NCBI GenBank assembly: GCA_034509735.1
Contig: JACGWO010000010.1
Location: forward strand, 5,146,001-5,210,000
Direction: 5' to 3'
Length of the DNA: 64,000 nt
Origin: Sesamum alatum
Taxonomy: Eukaryota; Streptophyta; Magnoliopsida; Lamiales; Pedaliaceae
Both the position numbers and the translations under genes were made by a program. The notes under the pieces were generated by a model, which saw only the letters and a program-made list of their open reading frames with translations, had not been told where the DNA came from and made no database searches. Within the stretch, counting starts at the first letter, position 1. The number at the start of each line of letters is the position of its first letter. Below, piece by piece: positions 20,533 through 33,129 of this stretch.

Positions 20533-23500
20533 TTAAGCGATAGCGTAAGTGATCGTCTCTTGCTCTGTAGGTCGCCACAGGGTTTTCTGGGCATACAGCA
20601 ATCCTTCCTTGTCCTTAGAGTAGGTCATGCGGACTTCCCAGTGCATGGATTTGAAAATGTTCTCAAGTTCACTAATGATCTCAACTTTATCCCGGACAAT
20701 GATCTTTCCTTCAGGTCTCAAAATTCGATCAACCTCCGCGACCAAGGCCATGAAATTACACCTGTCAGAAACCCAATGTCGAGAAGAGTCAGAACAAGAG
20801 CGTGAAAATGTTGGAAATACATGTCTGACTAAGAGGTATGTATTCATACGCACTTCTTCTTAATCTTGGAGAAAAGATGGTCGGCATGGAGAAGATCGTA
20901 AGATCTTGGGTAGGTACTGAATGATTCACACCAGTCGTGATAAATTCCAAATAGACCTCGCTCATAAATGATGGGTAGTGTGTCTGGAGCATCTATGGAG
21001 ACAATGTTCATAACCCACACATTCAACTCTCTCAGAGCAGCAGCCAATCTGTAAAGTGGAGTCATGAATTAGTACACAAGCAAACAATGAGGAAAGTATA
21101 GATTTTCTCCTTCAGAATTGTAAATAAAACAATAATAAATCATAAACAAACAAACACGTGTTCATTAAGGAAGATGCAGAAGAATTAATGAGTTAAAATA
21201 TGATTGAAAAGTTAAGGAAAACGGCAAAGTGGAAGATAAGTGTTTTGAATTTTGTATAGGTTTTCGCGTGAAATGAGAATATGTTTGGATTAGTAAATGA
21301 GATTGTGTTTTACATTGGGATTGTGACGTCAAATCAATATATTTCCAATAAGACGACATATAAACAAACATGTGTTGAAAACATAAACAAACAGACCTAA
21401 AATTCTCCCATGTATTGACAGTTGTTCACAAGAGAAAGTTAATAGCTTACTCCAGCAATTCAAATTAAAAGTATTAATTGGATGGAGATATTCAACAAAT
21501 GCTTTAGAAAGAAGGATGGTTTTTAGCTCAAGTGTATGCAAGTACTTTGTTTAGGTGGCTTACCCTCCATAGACAGCTCGCATGTCCATGACGTTCCTCA
21601 CAGTAGACCAATTGATTCCGAGTCCATTTAGATAAGAGTTGCTTACTACACGTTTCCAGTGTTCATAGTCTGCCACAAAATCTTCTGGAGCCGGTTTGCC
21701 GTAAACTCCAACCTCGGAGCTCATCAACCAGTAAGGCGGTTTCCCCACCCTGGCAGGCCATTGTTCCGGCCATTGAGACCCACGTTCTGATGGAGCAACA
21801 GGCACTTTGTGCATGCATGATTGTAATGGCACATTCCTGATAATATCATATAAACTTGAAGTCAAATTGGCTGGCAACAAATTAAATTCTAGTTTATGCC
21901 TAATGCTTTCAGTAGCAAAGCTTAACACATTCTGATCATAATTAAATATTTGGTCATATGGTAAAGAAAGCATACCAGGCAGCATTCGGATCATCAGAGT
22001 CTTTGCATAGTGGAGGATCGTTCGTTGACCTTTGCTCATAGCACTCGTTTGAAGTAGTCTTGCGATACACAGCAATTCCTACTCCATTTACTCTGTCCTT
22101 GGTTATTGAAATAACTTCCCAGCACATTGCTTGAGTCAACTTCTTCATGGCTGTTACAAGCCGTGCATAACTTGTTAAGAGTCAAATAGACATATTAGTT
22201 TCACGTGAAAGCAGATTATAAGATATACCTTCCCAAATCTCAACATCTTCCGGAAGTTTCTGGTAAATCGGAGTTGCAGACCAAACAAAGAAACCACCAG
22301 GCCGTAGTAAACGGTTCAGCTCCAAGAGAAGTTTACCACCTAAATTCGTAACATTATGATAGCCAAACCAATGAAGTTAAATTATTCCATATTATATTAG
22401 AAAGAGCAAAAGGAACAGTTCAGTAACAGAACTCTATCATTAGGAACAAGGAATGCTTCTCAAAAGGAAGCTATACTGACGTAGATGGAACTGAAATACC
22501 TTCAATATGCCAGGGCACCCTACAACGTGCACAGTGGACAACATCAAAAACTCTGCCAGGATATGGAAGTCTCTTTGTACCCATAACAGCAGATATTGCC
22601 GGGATTCCTCTTTCAAGTGCAAATTGAACCTGAGCCTCATGTTCATCTTTTGGCGCCAATGACATGGTGAGGACATCCCTATCAAAGAGAAAGCCCCCAA
22701 AGCTAGCAACCCCACACCCCACATCCAAAACAACTCGGGAACGTTTCCCCCATGCAACTTCAGGCACAGACTACATAGAATAAGGTTCAACACTAGTTAA
22801 ATTCTGAAAATGTAGCAACCAATGCGTCATGGCAGTTAAACCATCTGGTGAACAACTTCAAGCAAAGAGAAGAAATGGCAACAATACCTACTGTATTCTT
22901 CGCGCACTTTAACAATTTTTGTAAGGTTTCTATTTCATACAAAAAGTGACAAGAACATAGTTGCATTCTATTATCTTCATGAAAAAAGAACCGCAGTAGA
23001 CATTCACAACAAAGAGCCAGATGATTCAATTAAAAACTGGCAACACAAACAAGATAAAGAAAATGAAAAACCAAAATACTTATCAAACCAAATCATATGC
23101 TTGCAGCACAGAAATAACAAGTGAAGAAGGGAGGAATTCAGATGCACAGCAATATCTTACCTGTTGTATGAAGTCAATGTAGTGAAGAGCACCATGCTTA
23201 AACTGGGTGCCACCACCAGGAAAGGTAAGGTAGTCACCACTAACTTTAACCCAATTTTGGTGTCCTTTAACTTCTGCAAGCTTGCTATGTGGAACATTAC
23301 GATACCAAATCTGGTGCAACATAACAGAAGTCCAATAAGAAAGAAGTAAATCAAAAAGTGAAGTTAAAAGGACACTATTGTTTAAAGTATTATACCTTTT
23401 CCCGGCTTGTAGGCCACTCTATTGAGCGTTGATATCCTGCAGGAATGGGAACAAGGCAGGTAGGTGGATTGTCTGGACAGTGCCTCTCCCTGTGTTCATA

Positions 23501-24448
23501 GTGCTTAGTTGTTCGCAGTTTCCTTATTGCTTCCAAGTTATCGAGGCAAGGAATGTAATCTGGCCCCGCACTGGTGTTGCAAAGTTTCCAACTGTAAGTA
23601 TTTTGATTCTGTGGTTGAGATGCGCCTTGGACTTCTTTCGCATTTTTCGACTCTGTTGCCTGAGTTGAAAATGATCCATTTTGGGTTGTCGATTCATTCA
23701 AAAGCTCTGATTGAGCCCCAGACGGAAAAACTTCAGCGGGATTCTCCTTTTTCTCAATGGGACCTTGATCTGTTTTTTCATCTTTCTTGTTCTCCTCCTT
23801 CTCCACTATCTGAGCATCTCCTTTCTCTCCATCAGTTTTGACTGAATTCTCTTCAGACTTTTTCTCGTTGTCATCAGAATTATTCACTTTGGTCTCCCCA
23901 GATTCAGATTCTTTATTTTCCACCTGAGGTTCCCCATCGACTCTATTTTTCTCTGCATTTTCTGGCTCATCTTTTGGTCCATCTTCCTTCTTTTCCAACA
24001 CATCATCTTTCTTTTCATCCACAGGCTTCTCCTCCTGCTTATCCTCATTGCTGTTTTCCGTCCCTTCAGGCTTATCATTTTTCTCCACCTGATTTGAACT
24101 CACATTATTGTCCACCTTCGTTGCATCTTCAGGCAAATCACCCTGGCTGTCCTCAAACTGCTTCTGTTGTCCCTCATCTCGCGGACGATTATCTTCAACC
24201 GCAGCATTGCTACTCTCATCATTTCTAGCATCATTGTTATTCTCGGTATTGCTCTCGGTCACAGGGGTTTTCACCTCATTCTTTGTCTCCTGTGAAACAT
24301 CCGAATTCTGAACAGGGACTACAGATGACGATGTCATCATCCAAACCCCGACTAGACAAAGGGCCACAAAGACCACAACGGTGACCGTCGAACAATAGTT
24401 GGACGATGATTTCCTACCATCAACTCTAGAGTACTTTCCTAAAGCCAT
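20533..24448 (-). CDS. PMT26: Putative Golgi methyltransferase of the PMT24/25/26 group
   Basis: Eight exons, from the start codon: 24448-23396, 23310-23161, 22770-22500, 22339-22229, 22150-21976, 21836-21564, 21048-20854, 20761-20533. All have GT-AG borders; the total is 2457 bp, an 818-residue protein in uninterrupted frame. It starts [16 protein letters not shown], has one membrane anchor (about residues 19-40), then about 210 acidic, Lys/Glu-rich residues as in PMT24/25/26. The methyltransferase_29 (DUF248) domain follows, with the SAM motif [54 protein letters not shown] and [14 protein letters not shown]. Relatives such as QUASIMODO2 are Golgi proteins needed for pectin, but no reaction is proven for this subgroup. 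The PMT26 symbol rests on the TBL14 neighbour, not on an alignment. Protein calls here are strong; exon edges were placed by eye. Confidence 0.92.
21241..21372. mobile_element. Dispersed noncoding repeat in PMT intron 6
   Basis: This stretch of the 21049-21563 intron is the near reverse complement of 48188-48320 in a TBL intron, sharing gacgtcaaatcaatatattt-like and gattgtgttttacat-like words along about 130 bp. It is likely a MITE or SINE copy. Boundaries are those of the visible similarity only. Confidence 0.6.
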
Positions 24449-24490
24449 GATTCAACTCGTAAACTTCAATCAGACTTTTCCTTACTGCAC

Positions 24491-25099
24491 CTGCAACATA
24501 AGCAAACAACAAGATTGAAACCAAGAAACCCATGTAATCAGAATAAAACCAAAGCTTTAAAGCAAGATTCATGGAACAAAATAGGAACAACGACGATGTA
24601 CATATAAATGACATCAAATAGTAGAACTCAGCAGCATGGAGTTAATTCCTCAAAGCCAAACATTACATATAAGAGTCATAACCAGAAGCATTCATGGCAA
24701 CAAAGTCGATACACTGAAAGATTCAGACAGCAAAGAAGCCCAGATAAATCACTAGATCAGACTAAGATGCACATACCTTATCTAAATAATATACCCAAAA
24801 GATCAATTTAATCTGCCGCAATCACACTACATTTGCTTGTAATCAAAGAATCCCACGAGCAAACTCTAATCATTCTTGAATTTATAAACAACCCCACAAA
24901 TCTTACTAGAAGAAAAACAAACTTCCGCAGTCCAAATCAAAGAAATCACCATCGCATCAAGAACCAATCACAGAAACACAAAGCAAAGAACAAGATCTGA
25001 TCCAAAACACAGCTCAAAACAACAGGAACATCCGAGATTCCTCGACCCACATTGCAAAAACACGAAATCATCAGCTGGGCAGCTGGTTTTTTCACGTAC
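24491..25099 (-). other. 5'UTR intron of the PMT gene
   Basis: On the minus strand the sequence aaag|gtacgtg gives a strong donor at 25100/25099, and gttgcag|gtgcag an acceptor at 24491/24490, 42 bases above the start codon. Leader introns are common in this position in plant genes. Inferred from splice signals only. Confidence 0.6.
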
Positions 25100-25275
25100 C
25101 TTTCTTTATTTTGTCAATGAATACAGATCCGGGACACGGAGAGCGTCAGCTCCGCTCATGGGCACATCTTCTGCGCAAAACACTACAGTGTCGGTGCACA
25201 AGATTGATGGGCTTGCTCTCAATAATGAATCCTTTGCAGTGGGCAGCAGATACTACGTAGATATATATATATATA
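25100..25275 (-). promoter_or_regulatory. Probable first leader exon and core promoter of PMT
   Basis: An AT dinucleotide run at 25261-25275 could act as the TATA element on the minus strand, placing transcription start near 25230 and a leader of about 130 bases down to the 25100 donor. Weak evidence, positional only. Confidence 0.35.
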
Positions 25276-25559
25276 GGCGCGTGATACAGCGAAAGAGGCT
25301 TCAACTTTTGTGGGTTTCTAATATATGATTTCTTGATTGATGACTGGCGTTGTGTATTTAATGATTGGAGACGGTGCGATGAGATGGGATCAGAGTACTG
25401 CTTTTCTTTCCTTTTTTTCGAAAATTATGCGTGTGTAATCACTACTGTTAAAGCAGATGATATTTTATTTTTGGATTTTTATCAGAAATAAATAAAAGTA
25501 AATGTGAGGGGAACAAGAGGAATACCACAAGAATGCCGTGAAATTCTGCCCCCCAGTTA

Positions 25560-25594
<35 letters not shown>
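25560..25594. repeat. Compound TG/AG dinucleotide microsatellite
   Basis: (TG)8 followed by about nine AG repeats, some 300 bp upstream of the PMT promoter. Confidence 0.95.
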
Positions 25595-25599
25595 CAGTC

Positions 25600-26468
25600 A
25601 CCGACTACTTTTTTTAGTACTATTATTTAATTGTAATTAGTGAATTATTAATTAAACTAGTCCTCGTTGCACGCGATCCTCGCGAGCATATAAAAAGAAT
25701 CGTGTGAGATGTACAGAAAAAAAAAATTGTGAAGGAATGAAAAAAAAAAAGAGTTAGTAAGAAGAAAGAAACATGGAGTGACGTGAGAGAAACGTGGAGT
25801 AATGGGTTGAGAGAAAAAATAATAAAATTACTTTTATGACCAATAGCTTTTTTAAGGACAGAAGACGATTAAAGGATAAATTTGGGCATTCAAAAGTTGG
25901 TACGCCAAAAGGTTTGATTTTATAATAGTATAGATGAATAAGTCTTAGTGAGTTATCATAGGAAGACAAAATAATTACAATTATACCCCTTAAAAATGCT
26001 TAAAATTACACGTACATCTCTTTAAAAATTTTCTGTTTACAACCGACATCAATCAATTAGAATTTGGACAGAAATGCTTAAGTCAGCAAAAAAATTATAT
26101 AAACTTCCATTTTCATCCCTCGTTTAGCATTGCCCTATTAATATGTGTATACTTGTAAGGGGTAAATGTAATATAAAAAAAGTCAAACTGTGTAATATAA
26201 TAAAACATTATTCTCAAACTATAGTCATCGAATAAAAACTAGTCTTGTGAATGGAAAATTAGTCATTTTTTTATATTTTTTTAACTTTGTATGTATAGGG
26301 CGAGGTGTATGTATCTATTTTTTTAAGCATTAGATGAGTACTTGAATAAGACATTTTTAAGAAATAGATGTCATGTGAGGAAAAGTTGCTCATCTGGGTT
26401 ATGTCTAACTTGAGGTCTACGAGCCTGATTTTTCACAAATCTTGAAATGGGAACCTGCAAATTATACT
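25600..26468. other. AT-rich intergenic DNA, no gene seen
   Basis: A 71-codon minus frame at 25754-25969 has no recognisable domain and is not called. Confidence 0.4.
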
Positions 26469-27095
26469 GTAACGATCCGACATTCGAGTCGGTAAGCAGT
26501 TATAAAAAATATAAATTGAGTAACATAAATACAATATGGAATAACAACATAGACATAATGTTTAGAGTATGAGTGCTTTGTAAGTGTTGCAAAATTATGT
26601 TACCCTTCATCGGGGGGAGAGGCATGATTTTATAGCCCTTGCCCCTGCCGGTTGGCGAGGTACAGTCCCTTCAGGACTCGGGGAGACGGTTGCACGTATC
26701 TGGAGAGGAGACCTCGGTATTTTGGTTGTTGGGGATTTTATCCTCCCCAATGGATAAGCCTTCTTACAAGATATGCTCCATCGAATTTCTAAAGGGTAGT
26801 TATAACGAACTTATCTAGATCCTCAAACCTCATCAGTGATTATATGATCATTCCTCCAAGTGGTCGAATAGCCTCCTGCCACATGGGCATGAGGGCATGT
26901 TGTCGTCCAGGTGGCTGCCGGGTCAATCTCTCATTTGGCTCAAAGGGTAGGTGTCTAGGCCCCTTCTACAGGTCTTCTTTCCCGAAGGATACTTCCGGGG
27001 TCTTTTTCCCTTGGGCTGCGTGCATCCTTGGGCCTCCATTGGGCATTATTCGATCTAGACTCCTTCTTAGGCTGGGGCATATTTTTGGGGTATCA
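26469..27095. mobile_element. Possible solo LTR or LTR fragment
   Basis: An island much richer in GC than its flanks. It opens tgtaacgatccgacattcg, a TGTAACGA start common among plant Gypsy LTRs, and can be closed at ...gggtatca, giving TG...CA ends about 627 bp apart. There is no 5-bp target duplication (tatac versus agatg), and no coding frame is credible, including 26844-27155. It could be another repeat class. Confidence 0.4.
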
Positions 27096-27524
27096 AGATG
27101 CAACAATGTTATTAACTGCACTTCATGTATAGGAAGTAAAAGGCACAAAGGATAATTAATTTTTTCATTCATCAATGACTATTTTATATCCAATGGCAAT
27201 AATTCGATAATAGTATTTTATTCCAATTACACTTTTTAATTTTATATATATTACATTTACCCCCTTACAAGTATAAAAATACTGCAAGTGGAATGTTGAA
27301 TAAGGGCAAAATTGAATTTTATGTTTTTTTTTTTTGGCTAATGTCAGTATTTTCTGTTCAATTTTAACAAAAGAGAATCAATTGTAATTGGAGAATTTTC
27401 TGATGGGGTAAGTATAATTTTAAATTTTTTCTGAAAAAAATAATTTTATATTTTCAAATGAGATCTAACTATAATTAATCCTATGAAGAAAGGACTCCAA
27501 TTCATTTTTTCACACTAATTGGGC

Positions 27525-27690
27525 CAAACTTAGTTGGTAAAGCTGATATCTCATGATTCAAGTCCCACTAATATGTGGGTATTGATTTACTTTAATAGTA
27601 GTTGATGGTCTATTATAACACTAGTTATCAATTATAAATATTTGATACTAATATTAATTATTAATAATTGAAACTTATGATATAATTATA
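27525..27690 (+). mobile_element. tRNA-derived SINE-like sequence
   Basis: Reads as a decayed tRNA head: a box-A-like cttagttggtaaagc, then a box-B-like gattcaagtccc about 30 bases on. A tail (tttaatagtagttgat...attaattattaataattgaa) matches the split copy at 53230-53815. No target duplication was identified. Confidence 0.5.
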
Positions 27691-27699
27691 ATCAATCCA

Positions 27700-28271
27700 C
27701 TAGAAGAAAAATATTCATTTTTTCACAGTAATATGGATTTTGTTACTTTTGTAGCTATGATAAAATGACACTTTTTCCCCTCTTAATCTTTTTTATTGTT
27801 TCAAAACCAAAATCAAAGTACTTTTTACTCCAGTACAATAATTATTACTAGTAAATTTGGCACACTATGTAAATTTGGGTATTTTTTAAATGTGTATGAT
27901 GACATATTGAGTTAATTATTTTTTAATAATTAGATATTTTTTATTATTTGATGAATTTATTTATACTCATGATAAAGTGCAAGTAAATTATTAGTTTAAA
28001 AGATAAAATGATTAAAGTATTACAAAGTAAAATAGGACAATTAGATAAAAAAAGAAAAAAGAAAAAAAAAACTAAGAGAAATGAGATAATGGGACACGTT
28101 GCTAGTAGTGATGTGTGGGTAGTTAATGCAGACCAAACTTGTGAGAAAACACCGATTAGCCTCTGCTCAATTATAAAAAGGAGTATAAATTCTACTATTG
28201 TTATTTAAATAGTTTTAATAAAATAATAATAATTATATTATTATGTCAAGATATTAATTTATAACTCGATA
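27700..28271. other. AT-rich DNA, no gene seen
   Basis: A Lys-rich 66-codon frame at 28008-28208 arises from an A-rich run and is not credible. Confidence 0.4.
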
Positions 28272-29078
28272 TAACATTAGTTTAGGCGTTAAAATAGACG
28301 GAAGTTGGGGTTGGAGGGAAAAAAACGACCCTGTCCCGCATGTTGCTTGCCTTTTTCATTATATACCTTCAATAACTTATTTTCCACCATTTTTGTTTAC
28401 GTAGAAGCTTTAGGGGAGAGAGATTTGAAGGAAAAAATGACAAGATCACCCCAATAAATTTCAACTTGAATTTGTAACTAGCAATTAACTCCCCCAATTT
28501 CTCCATCCTTCTTCTCATGTTTGTCCTTTTCTTGTGCCACTTCTTTTCTTTAGCCTTGTACATTTTGATGTCGTCTTTCAATTTATTTATTCTTCTTAAT
28601 AATTCAGGGATTATCGATTTTGAATGCTCATAGATTTCATCATCCCACCATTCGAAGGACTCACAATATCCTTTTTTCTAAAGCAAAAAAATAAAACAAA
28701 CATCACCAAAAAATCAAAATTAATTCCAACATAATAAGTTGACCATTTTGAAAACTTACATCGTAAGTTGGACAAGCATAGTATCTTCTACGCGAATTAC
28801 GAGGAGTCCATGGTGTTAACAGTGGAAACTTAAATCCAAAGTTGCAAAATAATGGAAGCTGATTTTGTGATGAGTTTTGAGACTGAGAAGAAAAGTTGTT
28901 ATAACTTGAACTCATTTTTTCCTTCAAATCTCTCTCCCCTAAAGCTTCTATTTGAACAAAAATGGTGAAAATGAATTATTAGAGGTATATATTGAAGAAG
29001 GCAAGCAATAGGTGGGAAATGATCGTTTTTTTTTTTTTCCCCCTCAAACTCCAGCTTCATTCTATTTTAAACTAACAG
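28272..29078. mobile_element. Small inverted-repeat element carrying a GRF zinc-finger gene
   Basis: Arms of about 165 bp are inverted copies: 28272-28441 and 28913-29078 share gagagagatttgaaggaaaa, gaagctttagggg, caccatttttgtt and attgcttgcctt-like blocks in opposite orientation. Arms this long with a gene between them suggest a MULE or Pack-MULE, but no 9-10-bp target duplication was found, so the superfamily is unproven. The enclosed minus-strand gene begins at the inner edge of the right arm and its frame ends inside the left arm. Confidence 0.65.
28369..28915 (-). CDS. GRF-type zinc-finger protein inside an inverted-repeat element
   Basis: Two exons, 28915-28760 and 28677-28369, with an 82-bp GT-AG intron, encode 154 residues. 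Exon 1 holds most of a GRF zinc finger: LFCNFGFK...TPWTPRNSRRRYYACPTY; exon 2 continues KKGYCESFEWWDDE, then a basic coiled-coil-like helix (KLKDDIKMYKAKEKKWHKK) and a hydrophobic patch. GRF fingers bind single-stranded DNA or RNA in APEX2, TOP3A and NEIL3; many short plant members have no known role. The usual second ligand in CxCG is Phe here (CNFG), so metal binding may be impaired. The last 25 or so residues are encoded by the left inverted arm. The frame is open, but whether it is expressed, or a recently trapped fragment, cannot be told. Confidence 0.6.
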
Positions 29079-29959
29079 CAAGGCCGGAAATTATCAAAAA
29101 AATGACAAGTTTGAGAACTAAAATTGTCAAGGGAGATAGTATGAGGACCAAAACTGAATAAATAGTCAAGTATGAGGACCAAATTCGTAATTCTCCCCAC
29201 ACTTGATATATAGTAAGATAGTATACATGATAGATAGTATAGAGACCGCCAAAATTGTAGGTTCAAATTTATTTGTCATAGTGCCCACTTATAAGATAGT
29301 TTTTTATCACCACAAATGCATTCATATAGCAGATTGAGTCGAGCATGATGCATTATTGTTCGGGTTTATTTGAATTATTTTCATACTCAAAAAAATGTAT
29401 TTGAACTTAATTTGGATAATAATAGAATTAAGTTTGAATGAACTTGTATTGAATCGAATACGAATTGAATTCGAGTAATGACATAATTTTTAAGCATATT
29501 TTATTATTTTTTTAATAATTGAATCAAACTCGAGTCAAGCTTGCATACTTATCCAACGAAGAAGTAAGTTCGATTTTGGCTTGTTGAATTCATGAATCGA
29601 GCTCAAATGAATTTGTATTAATTCATCTGAAATTAAATATTGAACTGTTTAGTTATTTTTTCTAGCTCTATCTATATTAATATTATTAGCTTGTTCTTGT
29701 ATGAGAAATTTTATCAATATGATATTCTAACTTTGAGCTATCTTAGGATTTATTTTCAATATATTTTCGATTTGAAAATGTATATATTTCATATTTTCAT
29801 AACATTGTTTTATGGAAAAACATTTGTAGGAAGTGATCTATTTCATACACTCTGAATTAAATTACGTTACCACCCATTAAGGGGGTGTACTTGTAACTCT
29901 ATAAAAAAAATATAAGATATTTAATAATTAGACATAGTTTAGGAATGTCGATATAATTA
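29079..29959. other. Intergenic DNA with decayed repeats
   Basis: The first 120 bases contain repeated phrases (agtatgaggaccaaa twice) like those of small dispersed repeats. The rest is AT-rich; a 71-codon frame at 29640-29855 is not credible. Confidence 0.4.
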
Positions 29960-30192
29960 AGAGTAAATTACAGTGACACCCATTGAGATTAGAACAAAAT
30001 ACACAAACACCCCCTATTTTTTACAAAATTATAACTACACTTGTACCAGTACATTCTTTATTTAAAGACAAAACTTACACTAATATTCCTTAAAAAATAT
30101 TACACTAATACCCCTCAAGAGGTGCAGCTATAATTATATAAAAAACAGGGGTTATTGTTTAATTGGATCTAACATGCCAATGTAATTTACCC
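29960..30192. mobile_element. hAT-like MITE, short GGGTAAATTA subfamily (second copy)
   Basis: Begins agagtaaattacagtgacac and ends caatgtaatttaccc. Internal phrases match 3386-3642. No convincing target duplication remains. Confidence 0.6.
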
Positions 30193-30269
30193 TGATGTTG
30201 TGTTTATAGGATGCCTTGTTTTTTCACATATTTCCAAAAATACCATATTCACATTTTTCAAAGTATTTC

Positions 30270-30573
30270 CATAAATTGAAAATGAGTCCAAAAGTAGGGT
30301 CAGCCAACTACCAAACCTACCCCCCAACAAAATCCACCCAAAGCTGGAGGATGGAAAATGATGGGGTGACGGGGAGGGGCATTTCTGTAATTGTGATTAG
30401 AAGGTAGACTGACATGCGCGTCGGTGCAGGAGAAGCCAAAAAAATCAACGGCTAGATGGCATCGACTGACGCGCCTTTTTGTCCTTAATTCCTAAATATA
30501 AATAACCACCACCGACTCAGAGTTCTACAAGAAAGTTTTTCTTGGTTTAATTAGTACAGATGGATCATTTTAA
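30270..30573 (+). promoter_or_regulatory. Promoter-like island without an attached gene
   Basis: A GC-richer segment in AT-rich flanks contains atcaacggctagatggc near 30447, then aaatataaataacc (30494-30507) as a TATA-like box, a leader-like stretch and an ATG at 30560. The following codons run straight into a copy of the foldback repeat at 30574, so any gene would be interrupted. Inference only. Confidence 0.3.
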
Positions 30574-30720
30574 GGATTAAATATAATCATCATTCTTGAA
30601 GTATCCATTTTATATTTATTATTCCATAAAGTATTAAAATTTTTAAAATAAATCATCTGATCTTCTAACTTCTATATTTTTTAAGTTTAAAAAATTCATC
30701 TTATCCTCATTATCTACAAG
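30574..30720. repeat. Single arm of the 6.7-kb foldback family
   Basis: Phrases gattaaatataatcatca, tattccataaagtattaaaa and aagtttaaaaaattcat parallel the left arm at 6704-6800. The rest of the element is missing or decayed. Confidence 0.5.
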
Positions 30721-31045
30721 TAAAACTATTTTTTAAATAGTTATTTGTTTTTAACTAATATTTTTTCTCTTTCTCCTACTCCAAATATTCTCTTTCAAAA
30801 AACTTTATTTTTTATCATAACCATTTTTATATTATCATTTTTCCTACAAAAAAAAAGGGCAATAATATTTAATTATTTATATTTTTCAATTTTCTTTGTG
30901 CACATGCATTAAACGTGCCACATAGAACTAGTTATATATTACTCGAACTCATATACAATAAATATAAATAATGATTGCTTATATATTTTATGAATAGTTA
31001 CATCGTTCTCTTATGAGATTTAGGGCAATTATACGTAAACTAGTA

Positions 31046-31421
31046 TTACTGATGCTTGGTTCTGTCTAACAAATAGACTTACTCATTAATCAAAATTCAC
31101 TGAATTTGATGATATTAGAAACCAAAAAAAACAAAGAGTGAAAATCAATTTTTATCCCTGATTGACTTTGTACTAACTTATTGCAAGTAAAATATTCTTT
31201 TTTTACTAAACTACCCTTATAAGAGTGAATACACATTATCACATGTATTAGTGTGTGATGATATAGTCAGAAAAAAAATATTTTATTTGCAATGAGTTAG
31301 TATTAAGTCAATCATGGGTAAATATGAATTTTATTCAACTTTTTTGCTAATATAAACAAAATTGGTGATTTTTGACTAACGAATAAATCTATTTGTTAGA
31401 CATAAACAAACATCGAGAGTA
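31046..31421. repeat. Hairpin MITE
   Basis: The two halves are inverted copies: ctaacaaatagacttactc and ctgattgactttgtactaac on the left return as gaataaatctatttgttag and gttagtattaagtcaatcat on the right. Noncoding. Confidence 0.6.
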
Positions 31422-31429
31422 TTAGATAT

Positions 31430-32324
31430 ATGGGTGAAACCTCATAAAAGGGTGATGTGATATCCCTATATTTTATTCAAATCCTACCCATATAATATTT
31501 CAATAGGTCATGTTATATACAAAACAATTAGGTATGATTCGGTTTTATTCATTAGATTTTGCGTTATTTTTTTCTAGTTAGTGTGAATTTGTTTTTTTTT
31601 TTAATTAAAATTTACATTAAAATCAACACAATAAAAGTTTGGTAGGAAAAGTAAAATTAGATATTTTGATTTGGTAGGAAAATTAAATTGTTTGAACAAG
31701 AAATTGCACCTAATTTGGATTTAGTCATTCTACTTACCCCTCAATTTCTAAATAAATATATTGAAATGCACCTTTACCACTACTTTAAAAAAATCATTAT
31801 TTCTATGAAGTTGGGGCGTCGTTATATCTTCAGAATGAAGAAATTACAAATTAATTGAAGTTCATTAATAATTTGAAACATAAAAATAAAAATTAAATGA
31901 TTCCAATATTATATGAAATTTAAATTTAATATAATAATATAAAAAATATCTCAAAATCAGTTGTAACCTATAACCAAATTCAATTATCACAAACATCGTA
32001 TTGTGCAGTATAATAAAAAGATATAACATAATTTATTTATTCTGATGGCTTAAAATAAAATTTTATTTTTTTTCAATTGATGCAACATGCGACCTGGTCG
32101 GCGCTCTATTACATGATATATTGTCTGCTCTGACTTTGTAGTGCGTCAAAATTTTGTCCTTATAAGACGATTCATAGGGGAGGAGGTATTGAGGCTTACA
32201 AATTACTCAAACTTCTCGTCTACAAATGATATAAAATACGTAACGCTCTCTCGTCTAAGATAATAATTTGACATTATCACTCTTTTTTTAATTAAAATAA
32301 ATGAAAATATCATCATGTTATTAT
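31430..32324. other. AT-rich DNA, no gene seen
   Basis: Separates the hairpin MITE from the MULE. No coding frame is seen. Confidence 0.4.
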
Positions 32325-33129
32325 ATTAATATAGGGTTAAATTCATTTTGTCCCCCTGTGTTATTGGAAAATATAAAAAAAAAAACCCTGTGATAATTAA
32401 AAGATCAGTCACACCCCTTGTGTTCTCGAGAAAAAATCACACTGCCCCCTGGTCAACTTGTCTGTACTTTTTGAGGGGCAATGACTAAAATGACCCTCCA
32501 TATATATGAAGGGGCTGTTGACCAGTGTAGACCAGATCTTTGTTTGAACGTTTTTCAGAGAGAAAAAAAAAAAAAAAGAAAACCCTAGTTCTTCGACATC
32601 TTATAGAAAACGAACAAATCTTTTTTCAAAATTCGTCAATCTCACCGTTAAATTTGTAAAAGAAACCGATAGAATCTACTGAAAAGGTTTCAGAAGGTAA
32701 GATTTGTAATTTTAGTTAATTTTTTTTATATTTCTGTGGTGTTTATTGCTTGGACAGTTTGAAAACTGTTCGTATGTTCGTGTGTAGGGTTTTTCGGACG
32801 AGAAATCTTGTTGTATTGTTGGTAAAGAAGGTAAGAGTTAGCTCATATCTAGGGTTTTTTCTCTTCTTTTATATTTTTTCTGAAACCCGTATTTTTTCGT
32901 ATGTAGGATTTCTTTTGGGTTTCAACTTGGGGTTTGGGTTTCCAGATCTGTATCCCAAGGGTAAACCGACAAATGTGTGAGGTGAGTTTTCATATGTAGA
33001 ACTTTATTGTATTTTATAATTTATTTCATTATAAATCTGGAAACAATAACTGCTTTTTGTGTATTTTATTGAAAATTTGATATAAAGACAAAAAAAAGTG
33101 GTGATTTTCTTGGTGGATTGTGCAAGACA

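Noticed and set aside
24608..24811. Plus-strand frame in the PMT leader intron
   Set aside because: Lies in the inferred 5'UTR intron, with low-complexity composition and no domain.
26844..27155. 103-codon frame rich in Cys and Gly
   Set aside because: Falls in the LTR-like island, no recognisable domain, and spans its presumed end.
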